A stretch of DNA of 64,000 bases. It comes from Streptomyces coacervatus (GTDB lineage Bacteria; Actinomycetota; Actinomycetes; Streptomycetales; Streptomycetaceae). The notes beneath the pieces were generated by a model. It did not search any database, was not told the DNA's origin, and saw only the letters and a program-made list of their open reading frames with translations. The stretch covers positions 124,001 through 188,000 of the forward strand of contig NZ_JARHTP010000014.1 of NCBI RefSeq assembly GCF_029223485.1, written 5' to 3'. The translations under genes and the position numbers were made by a program. Positions 42,357 through 49,479 of this stretch are shown piece by piece. Positions within the stretch are counted from its first letter, which is position 1; the number at the start of each line of letters is the position of its first letter.

Positions 42357-43691
42357 TCAGATCCGCGCGAAGGCCTGCTCGATGATGTCGAGACCCTCGT
42401 TCAGGAGGTCCTCGCCGATGACCAGCGGGGGCAGGAAACGCAGGACGTTGCCGTAGGTGCCACAGGTCAGGACCAGCAGGCCCTCCTGGTGGCAGGCCTT
42501 GGCGAGCGCGGCGGTCGCCTCCGGGTTCGGCTCCTTGGTCGTACGGTCCTTGACCAGCTCGATGGCGATCATCGCGCCCCGGCCGCGGACATCGCCGATG
42601 ATGTCGAACTTCTCGGCCATTGCGGTGAGGCGGGCCTTCATGACCGCCTCGATGTTCTTCGCCCTGGCGTTGAGGTCGAGCTCCTTCATCGTCTCGATGG
42701 AGCCGAGCGCACCGGCGCAGGCGACGGGGTTGCCGCCGTAGGTGCCGCCCAGGCCGCCCGCGTGTGCGGCGTCCATGATCTCGGCGCGGCCGGTGACGGC
42801 GGCGAGCGGCAGGCCGCCCGCGATGCCCTTGGCGGTGGTGATCAGGTCGGGGACGATGCCCTCGTCCTCGCACGCGAACCACTGGCCGGTGCGGCAGAAG
42901 CCGGACTGGATCTCGTCCGCGACGAATACGATCCCGTTGTCGGCGGCGAACTTCCGGACCGCGGGCAGGAAGCCCTTGGCCGGCTCGATGAAGCCGCCCT
43001 CGCCGAGCACCGGCTCGATGATGATCGCGGCGACGTTGTCCGGGCCGACCTGCTTGGTGATCTGGTCGATGGCCTGCGCGGCGGCCTCGGGACCGGCGTT
43101 CTCCGGACCGGTCGGCCAGCGGTAGCCGTACGCGACCGGTACCCGGTACACCTCGGGCGCGAACGGCCCGAAGCCGTGCTTGTACGGCATGTTCTTCGAG
43201 GTCAGGGCCATCGTCAGGTTGGTGCGGCCGTGGTAGCCGTGGTCGAAGACGACGACGGCCTGGCGCTTGGTGTAGGCACGGGCGATCTTGACGGCGTTCT
43301 CGACGGCCTCGGCGCCGCTGTTGAACAGCGCGGACTTCTTGGCGTGGTCACCCGGGGTGAGCTCGGCGAGGGCCTCGGCGACCTCCACATAGCCCTCGTA
43401 CGGGGTGACCATGAAACAGGTGTGGGTGAAGTCGGCGAGCTGCGCGGAGGCCCGGCGTACGACGGCCTCGGCGGACGCGCCGACGGACGTCACCGCGATA
43501 CCGGAACCGAAGTCGATGAGCCGGTTCCCGTCGACGTCCTCGATGATCCCGCCGCCCGCGCGCGCGGTGAACACGGGCAGCACGGAGCCCACGCCCTGCG
43601 CGACCGCGGCGGTACGGCGGGCCTGCAGTTCCTGCGACTTGGGGCCGGGGATGGCGGTGACGATCCGGCGCTCCTGCGGAAGTGCACTCAT
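42357..43691 (-). CDS. gabT: 4-aminobutyrate aminotransferase
   Basis: A 444-residue class III PLP aminotransferase converting GABA and 2-oxoglutarate to succinate semialdehyde and glutamate. The PLP lysine is in DLITTAKGIAGGLPLAAV, the PLP Asp in IVFVADEIQSGFCRTG, and phosphate is held by FNSGAEAVENAVKIAR. FGSGIAVTSVG is the typical N-terminal substrate loop. ATG 43691 has AGGAG 8 bases upstream. It supplies the GABA step downstream of the aminobutyraldehyde dehydrogenases. A possible GlnR-like pair (CTAAC-N6-GAAAA) lies about 60 bp upstream at 43750-43765. Confidence 0.94.
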   Translation of the reverse strand: MSALPQERRIVTAIPGPKSQELQARRTAAVAQGVGSVLPVFTARAGGGIIEDVDGNRLIDFGSGIAVTSVGASAEAVVRRASAQLADFTHTCFMVTPYEGYVEVAEALAELTPGDHAKKSALFNSGAEAVENAVKIARAYTKRQAVVVFDHGYHGRTNLTMALTSKNMPYKHGFGPFAPEVYRVPVAYGYRWPTGPENAGPEAAAQAIDQITKQVGPDNVAAIIIEPVLGEGGFIEPAKGFLPAVRKFAADNGIVFVADEIQSGFCRTGQWFACEDEGIVPDLITTAKGIAGGLPLAAVTGRAEIMDAAHAGGLGGTYGGNPVACAGALGSIETMKELDLNARAKNIEAVMKARLTAMAEKFDIIGDVRGRGAMIAIELVKDRTTKEPNPEATAALAKACHQEGLLVLTCGTYGNVLRFLPPLVIGEDLLNEGLDIIEQAFARI

Positions 43692-43940
43692 GAGGGGCTC
43701 CTGGGGTTTCACGGGGTTTTACGGATGGGCTTCGGCGACTCTTGTCTTCTTTTCTCGCAGGTTAGGACCGGGGACGGGGGGTGGGCATGCTCCATGTGGG
43801 CGCTGTCGCGGGTTCGGGTTGTCCGCCGTGGACATGGCGCCCGCCACGGGGCCCGGCCGCGTAAGCGGTGAACTCCCCGTGCCGGGGCGTTAGATTGACC
43901 GCTGACGGTGGACGGAACGGCTGGTCAGGGAACGAGGGCG

Positions 43941-46064
43941 ATGGACAGCGACGGGACGCAGGACGCACGGGGTACGCATGCGAATCCTGTGCCGCGTCCG
44001 GCACGTCCGCCACAGGTGCCGCCGCGGCCCACGGAAGCCCCCGGCATGCCGCCGCGGCCGGACGGATCGGCGTTCCTGACGTGGCTGCGGGCGCCGCGGC
44101 CGGAGGCGGCGCCCGGGGTGTGGCGGTTCGGGCATCGGCCGCGGCCGGAGGAGGAGCCGGAGAACATTCCGGGGCGGCAGTTGATCAGTGGGGCCGTGAT
44201 TGCGTTTCTGGTGGGCTGGCTGATCTGGTCCCTGCTCCAGAACGGCTATCTGGGTGGCTGGTGGTGGGTTCCGCTCTTTCTGATCACCCCCGACTCCTGG
44301 CGCGGTGACAACAGCGACCTCGGCCCGACGGGCACCACCTTCCTCTACTACGGCTACGAGGTGCTCGTCGCGTTGATCATCATGGTCGTCGTGGGCAAAC
44401 TCGGTCGCTGGGGCGAGGTGTGGCGCCGCTTCATCGCCCCACACCTGCGGCGCCCACAGCGCCAGGAATCGGTGCCTACCCCTACGGACGACCCCGCACA
44501 ATGGCCCGCCCTCCGCGCAGCCGGCGCCGTGGACGCCGCCGAGCGGCTTGCCGCGGAGGCCCACTCCGGTCTGATGCGGGACGTGGACCACGCCCGGATC
44601 GTCCGCGCCTGGCAGGGCGTGCGCACCGGCCGGCACACCCTCGCCGCGTTCACCGGCGCCGTGCTCAAGGACGGCGCCGCCGCCTGTCTGCACCCTTCGG
44701 GCGAGCGCGACCTGCCGGCCCGGCTCGCCCGGCACGACCTGGTGACCGGGCAGGTACGGCTCGGGACGACGGCCGACGACCCCCGCAACCCGTACGCCTA
44801 CCGCGGGGCCGGACTCGGTCTAGGCCCTGAACTGCTCGGCACCTCCCTGCTCGCCGTCGGCCCGGCCGGCTCCGGCAAGACCGGCACCGTGGTGCGGCCG
44901 CTCGCCGAGTCGCTGTGTCTGCACGCCCTTGCCGGACGCGCCGCGGTCGTCGTGGTCGGCGCGGCCGGCGCCGAGCTCGGCCCCGCCGACGCGTACGACG
45001 TCGTCGTACGGATCGGGAATCCGGAATCGGTGTACGACCTGGACCTGTACGGCGGGACGAGCGACCCCGACGAGGCCGCGGCCGTGCTTGCCGAGGCGTT
45101 GGTCGGGGACCTTGCCGATCCGCACCCGGGCAGTGACGGCCGCCGGTCCACGACTGTGCTCGCCCAGCTGCTCGGCCCGTTCCGGGCGGTCCACGGCCGC
45201 TTCCCCTCCGTGCCGGAGCTGCGGCAGCTGCTCGACGGGGCGCCCGGGCCGCTGGATGCGCTGCGCACGGCGCTGCAGGGCTCCGGGCAGGAGTCGCTGC
45301 TGCGTGAACTGGATGCCCGGGAGCGGCAGTTGGGGCAGCCCGGCGATGTTGCGGCCGTGCTGGCGGATCGGGTGGCGCTGCTGGACCGGCCCGCCTTCGC
45401 CGGGTTCTTCGACACGTCCGGACAGTCGAAGCCCTTCTCCCTCAAGGCCCTCGACCACCCGGTGCGGGTCCGAATCGACCTGCCCGAGCGCGGGCACGCG
45501 GACGCCTCGCGGATGCTGGCGCGGCTGGTGCTCGCCCAGTTCACGGCGAGCGTGGCGGTGCGGGAGGACCGGTCGCTGTTCGCCTGTCTGGTGCTGGACG
45601 ACGCGACGGGGGTGGTGACCCCGGAGGCGGTGCGCGGGGTCCAGCGGCTGCGGTCGGGGAACGCAGGCGTCGTACTGACCCTGCGGACGCTGGACGACGT
45701 GCCGAGGCCACTGCGCGGGCCGCTGCTCGGCTCCACCGGATGCCGTATGGCGCTGTCCGGGCTCACCCCGTGGGACGGGCAGGACTTCGCCGAGGTCTGG
45801 GGCAAGGAGTGGACCGAGGCGCGGGACGTCACCGACCGGCAGATCATCGCCGAGACCCCGGCCGGCAAGGCCGTCCATATGCTCCGGCGCGTCATCACCG
45901 GCAAGGCGCCCACCGCACGGGCCGTGACCGTCCGCCAGGTAGAGCGGGAGCGCTGGTCGGCGTCCGAGCTGGCGCACGGGGTGCCGCCCGGGCACGCGGT
46001 GCTGTCGCTGACGACCGTGAAGGGCGAGCACGCGCCGCCGCTGCTGGTGGATCTGAGGGGTTAG
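43941..46064 (+). CDS. membrane-bound ATPase, TraG/VirD4-like
   Basis: A 707-residue protein. The N-terminal 55 residues are Pro/Arg-rich. Two membrane segments follow (about 85-118, LISGAVIAFLVGWLIWSL onward, and about 135-155, YEVLVALIIMVVVGKL). From about residue 290 is an ATPase domain with Walker A VGPAGSGKTGTVV; FACLVLDDATGVV near 550 is a likely Walker B. The layout resembles conjugation coupling proteins, but no relaxase or transfer genes are near, so DNA transfer is not implied. ATG 43941 has GAGGG upstream; GTG 43908 is an alternative. Divergent from gabT, same strand as pucR. Confidence 0.78.
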   Translation: MDSDGTQDARGTHANPVPRPARPPQVPPRPTEAPGMPPRPDGSAFLTWLRAPRPEAAPGVWRFGHRPRPEEEPENIPGRQLISGAVIAFLVGWLIWSLLQNGYLGGWWWVPLFLITPDSWRGDNSDLGPTGTTFLYYGYEVLVALIIMVVVGKLGRWGEVWRRFIAPHLRRPQRQESVPTPTDDPAQWPALRAAGAVDAAERLAAEAHSGLMRDVDHARIVRAWQGVRTGRHTLAAFTGAVLKDGAAACLHPSGERDLPARLARHDLVTGQVRLGTTADDPRNPYAYRGAGLGLGPELLGTSLLAVGPAGSGKTGTVVRPLAESLCLHALAGRAAVVVVGAAGAELGPADAYDVVVRIGNPESVYDLDLYGGTSDPDEAAAVLAEALVGDLADPHPGSDGRRSTTVLAQLLGPFRAVHGRFPSVPELRQLLDGAPGPLDALRTALQGSGQESLLRELDARERQLGQPGDVAAVLADRVALLDRPAFAGFFDTSGQSKPFSLKALDHPVRVRIDLPERGHADASRMLARLVLAQFTASVAVREDRSLFACLVLDDATGVVTPEAVRGVQRLRSGNAGVVLTLRTLDDVPRPLRGPLLGSTGCRMALSGLTPWDGQDFAEVWGKEWTEARDVTDRQIIAETPAGKAVHMLRRVITGKAPTARAVTVRQVERERWSASELAHGVPPGHAVLSLTTVKGEHAPPLLVDLRG

Positions 46065-46170
46065 GTCTGGACTTCACGGCACCCGGGGACCGTACGGTGA
46101 GGCAGAATCGCCACAGGCCGTTCATACGAGGCGGCCAAAAGATCCACAAGGTTCGCCCGATCCCCGCAGA

Positions 46171-46195
46171 CCTGACCTGACCTGACCTGACCTGA
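46171..46195 (+). repeat. five tandem CCTGA units before pucR
   Basis: Exact CCTGA x5 occupies 8 to 32 bases before the ATG of the PucR gene, directly abutting its AAGG ribosome site. Pentanucleotide tracts can slip during replication. Confidence 0.9.
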
Positions 46196-46202
46196 AGGCC
46201 TC

Positions 46203-47816
46203 ATGCCCCCGACGCTCGCCTCGCTCGTCCACCACTCCGCGCTCAAACTCACCGTGCGCGCGGGCGAGGACCGCCTCGACGTGCCGGTCCGCTGGGCGCA
46301 TGTCAGCGAGCTCGCCGATCCCGTGCCGTACATGGAGGGCGGGGAGCTGTTGCTGATCACCGCGCTGAAGCTGGACGCGGAGGATCCGGAGGCGATGCGG
46401 CGGTATGTGAAGCGGCTGGTGGGGGCGGGGGTCGTCGGGCTCGGGTTCGCCGTGGGGGTCAATTACGAGGAGATCCCCGAGGCGCTCGTCGACGCGGCGG
46501 AGAGCGAGGGCCTGCCGCTGCTGGAGGTGCCGCGCCGCACGCCCTTCCTCGCGATCAGCAAGGCTGTGTCCGCGGCGATCGCTGCCGACCAGTACCGGGC
46601 GGTGACGGCGGGTTTCGCCGCACAGCGCGAACTGACCAAGCAGGCGCTGACGGGCGGGCCCGAGGGGGTGCTGTCCGCACTCGCCTCGCAGGTCGACGGG
46701 TGGGCGGCGCTCTACGACGCCTCGGGCGCCGTGGTCGCGGCCGCACCGGAGTGGGCGGGGCGGCGGGCCGGGCGGCTGACGGCGGACGTGGAGCGGCTGC
46801 GGGAGCGGCCGGCGCCGGCGTCCGCGGTGGTCGGCCCCCCGGACAACGAGGACCGTGTCGAACTGCACTCGCTGGGCACGGGGCGGCGGCCGCGGGCGGC
46901 GCTGGCGGTGGGGACGGCGGCGGCGCTCGGCACGGCGGAGCGGTATGCGGTCCACTCGGCGATCGCGCTGCTGACGCTGACGACGGAACGGTCCCGGTCG
47001 CTGCACGCGGCGGAACAGCGCATCGGTGCGGCGGTGCTGCGGATGCTGCTCGCGGGGGAGCCGGACCATGCGCGGGCCGTCGCGGGCCACCTGTACGGGG
47101 GTCTGCTGGACGCTCCCTTCCGGGTGATCGTCGCCGAGTCGGTCTCCGCGTCCGCCGCACGGGCCGCCGCCGACGCGGGCGGTGATCCGCTGGCCGGGCT
47201 CGCCGAGATCGTGGAGTCGGCGGCCGCGCGGGCCGGGGAAGCCGTGCTCGTCGTACCCGAGGGGGAGCGGCTGGTCGTGCTGGCCGCGGACGGGGGTGCG
47301 GCGGTCGCCGCCTGCGGGGAGTACGCGGCTGCGGTGGAAGCCGCGCGAGGCGGTGCGGAGGCGGCGCGGGATGCTGCCGGCGGTGACGAGGACGAGCTGG
47401 TGGTCGGGCTGTCGGCGCCCGTGGGGCCGATCGCGGCTGCGGCGGCGTACAAGCAGGCCGAGCAGGCGTTGTCGGTGGCCCGGCGGCGGGGGCGGGTGTG
47501 CGTGGGGCATGAGCAGCTGGCGGCCGGGTCCGTGCTGCCCTTGTTGGCCGACGACGCGGTGAAGGCGTTCGCGGACGGGTTGCTGCGGCCGCTGTACGAG
47601 CATGACGCCACGGGGCGGGGGGATCTGGTGGCCTCGTTGCGGGCGTGGTTGTCGCGGCATGGGCAGTGGGATGCGGCGGCTGCGGATCTGGGGGTTCATC
47701 GGCATACGTTGCGGTATCGGATGCGGCGGGTGGAGGAGATTCTGGGGCGGTCGCTGGATGATCCGGATGTGCGGATGGAGTTGTGGCTGGCGTTGAAGGC
47801 GACGTCTGCCGAGTAG
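46203..47816 (+). CDS. PucR-family transcriptional regulator of GABA/polyamine use
   Basis: A 537-residue regulator. The N-terminal PucR domain (about 1-125) starts LASLVHHSALKLTVRAG and contains DPVPYMEGGELLLITA. A central GGDEF-like or sensory region covers about 150-400. The C-terminal helix-turn-helix reads HGQWDAAAADLGVHRHTLRY, then RMRRVEEILGRSLDDPDVRMELWLAL. PucR-type regulators of this kind sit beside gabT and gabD genes in actinobacteria and activate them with GABA or succinate semialdehyde as signal. Here it lies between gabT and a dehydrogenase. Weak GAAGG ribosome site next to the CCTGA tract. Confidence 0.9.
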   Translation: MPPTLASLVHHSALKLTVRAGEDRLDVPVRWAHVSELADPVPYMEGGELLLITALKLDAEDPEAMRRYVKRLVGAGVVGLGFAVGVNYEEIPEALVDAAESEGLPLLEVPRRTPFLAISKAVSAAIAADQYRAVTAGFAAQRELTKQALTGGPEGVLSALASQVDGWAALYDASGAVVAAAPEWAGRRAGRLTADVERLRERPAPASAVVGPPDNEDRVELHSLGTGRRPRAALAVGTAAALGTAERYAVHSAIALLTLTTERSRSLHAAEQRIGAAVLRMLLAGEPDHARAVAGHLYGGLLDAPFRVIVAESVSASAARAAADAGGDPLAGLAEIVESAAARAGEAVLVVPEGERLVVLAADGGAAVAACGEYAAAVEAARGGAEAARDAAGGDEDELVVGLSAPVGPIAAAAAYKQAEQALSVARRRGRVCVGHEQLAAGSVLPLLADDAVKAFADGLLRPLYEHDATGRGDLVASLRAWLSRHGQWDAAAADLGVHRHTLRYRMRRVEEILGRSLDDPDVRMELWLALKATSAE

Positions 47817-47910
47817 ACAACGTGGGTTTTCGCCCCCGCCTCCACCGCCCTACCGTGGACTCGAACCACCACCCTGCACACACCCCTAACGCGGAAGGGC
47901 CGGGACCCAC

Positions 47911-49356
47911 ATGACTTCCACCCACGCCTTCTGGCTCGCCGGCCGCCAGGTCACCGGCGAGGACAGCTTCGACGTCACCTCCCCGTGGGACGGCCGCCTC
48001 GTCGGCAAGGTGAGCGTGCCGACGGACGCCCAGGTCGAGGAGGCCGTCGCCGCCGCCCACGCCGTCCGCGAGGACTTCGCCGCCACGCCCGCCCATGTCC
48101 GCGCCGCCGCCCTCGACCATGTGAGCCGCAGGCTCGTCGAGCGCACCGAGGAGATCGCCCAGCTGATCTCCGCCGAGAACGGCAAGCCGATCAAGTGGGC
48201 CAGGGGCGAGGTCGGGCGCGCCGTCTCCGTGTTCCGGTTCGCGGCCGAAGAGGCCCGTCGGTTCAACGGCGGCGAGGCCCAGCGCCTCGACACCGACCTC
48301 GGCGGTCAGGGGCGACTGGCCCTCACCCGGCGCTTCCCGAAGGGCGTCGTCCTCGGGATCGCGCCCTTCAACTTCCCGCTCAACCTGTGCGCCCACAAGA
48401 TCGCCCCGGCGATCGCCGCCGGCGCGCCGATCATCCTCAAGCCGGCGCCCGCCACCCCGCTCTCCGGCCTGATCATCGGTGACCTGCTCGCCGAGACCGA
48501 CCTCCCGGCGGGCTCCTGGAGCATCCTCCCGGTCGCCAACGACAAGATGCCCGCCCTCGTCCAGGACGAGCGTCTGCCGGTCATCTCCTTCACCGGTTCC
48601 GAGAAGGTCGGCTACGCGATCATGGACTCGGTGCCGCGCAAGCACTGCACCCTTGAGCTGGGCGGCAACGGCGCGGCCGTCGTCCTCGGTGACTTCGCCT
48701 CCGACGCCGACCTCGACTGGGCCGCCACCCGCATCGCCACCTTCTCCAACTATCAGGGCGGCCAGTCCTGCATCTCCGTGCAGCGGGTCATCGCCGACGC
48801 GTCGGTGTACGACCGGCTGCTGCCGCGTATCGTCGCCGCCGTCGAGGCCCAGGTCACCGGTGACCCGGGTGACGACAAGACCGACGTCGGGCCGCTGGTC
48901 AGCGAGGACGCCGCGCGGCGCGTCGAGTCGTGGGTGAAGGAGGCCGTCGAGGCCGGGGCGACCCTGCTCACCGGCGGTGACCGCGACGGCGCCTCCTACG
49001 CGCCGACTGTCCTCACCGACGTACCGGCCGACACGACGATCTCCTGCGAGGAGGTCTTCGGGCCCGTCCTCACCGTGCAGAAGGTGGACGGGGAGGCCGA
49101 GGCCTTCGCCGCCGTCAACTCCTCCAAGTACGGCCTCCAGGCGGGCGTGTTCACGCATGACCTGCAGGTCGCCTTCCGCGCCCACCGTGCCCTTGAGGTC
49201 GGCGGCGTCGTCATCGGCGACGTCCCGTCCTACCGCGCCGACCAGATGCCGTACGGCGGCGCCAAGCAGTCCGGGGTCGGCCGCGAGGGCGTGAAGTTCG
49301 CGATGGACGACTACACGTACGAGCGGGTGCTGGTGCTCACGGGCCTCGCGCTCTAG
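47911..49356 (+). CDS. aldehyde dehydrogenase, probable succinate-semialdehyde dehydrogenase
   Basis: A 481-residue NAD(P)-dependent aldehyde dehydrogenase. Catalytic Cys is in GGQSCISVQR, Glu in LELGGNGAAV, Asn in PFNFPLNL. The PFNFP and QSCISVQR variants place it with the lactaldehyde/glycolaldehyde/SSADH-like branch rather than the PuuC branch. Following PucR and gabT, oxidation of succinate semialdehyde to succinate is the likely job, but the branch also includes sulfolactaldehyde and phosphonoacetaldehyde-type enzymes. It begins 94 bases after pucR. A small stem and then a large terminator follow. Confidence 0.85.
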   Translation: MTSTHAFWLAGRQVTGEDSFDVTSPWDGRLVGKVSVPTDAQVEEAVAAAHAVREDFAATPAHVRAAALDHVSRRLVERTEEIAQLISAENGKPIKWARGEVGRAVSVFRFAAEEARRFNGGEAQRLDTDLGGQGRLALTRRFPKGVVLGIAPFNFPLNLCAHKIAPAIAAGAPIILKPAPATPLSGLIIGDLLAETDLPAGSWSILPVANDKMPALVQDERLPVISFTGSEKVGYAIMDSVPRKHCTLELGGNGAAVVLGDFASDADLDWAATRIATFSNYQGGQSCISVQRVIADASVYDRLLPRIVAAVEAQVTGDPGDDKTDVGPLVSEDAARRVESWVKEAVEAGATLLTGGDRDGASYAPTVLTDVPADTTISCEEVFGPVLTVQKVDGEAEAFAAVNSSKYGLQAGVFTHDLQVAFRAHRALEVGGVVIGDVPSYRADQMPYGGAKQSGVGREGVKFAMDDYTYERVLVLTGLAL

Positions 49357-49386
49357 CCCCGTTCCTCGGGGCCACACTCTAGCTAA

Positions 49387-49401
49387 TGGGAACCATTTTC
49401 A
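49387..49401. promoter_or_regulatory. Zur-like (7-1-7) operator
   Basis: The complement reads TGAAAATGGTTCCCA, which fits TGRNAAYNRTTNYCA, the Fur-superfamily 7-1-7 pattern, at every position and looks like Streptomyces Zur boxes. It lies between convergent genes, with no annotated start nearby. Confidence 0.6.
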
Positions 49402-49413
49402 TATAGGCTGGCC

Positions 49414-49455
49414 GAAGAGGCCCGGCACCGATGCCTTCCGGTGCCGGGCCTCTTC
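49414..49455. terminator. 17-bp terminator between convergent genes
   Basis: GAAGAGGCCCGGCACCG pairs perfectly with 49439-49455 around an 8-base loop. A-rich and T-rich ends give partial U tracts on either strand. It should terminate both the dehydrogenase and the GH3 transcripts. Confidence 0.88.
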
Positions 49456-49479
49456 TTCAAATCGGCTTCGCCCGGACCC

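Noticed and set aside
43941..46064. Integrated conjugative element
   Set aside because: A single coupling-like ATPase with no integrase, relaxase, replication gene or attachment repeats.
46555..49377. 940-codon minus-strand open frame opposite pucR and the dehydrogenase
   Set aside because: Low-complexity Pro/Arg/Thr sequence without motifs; the plus strand encodes clear PucR and aldehyde dehydrogenase proteins.
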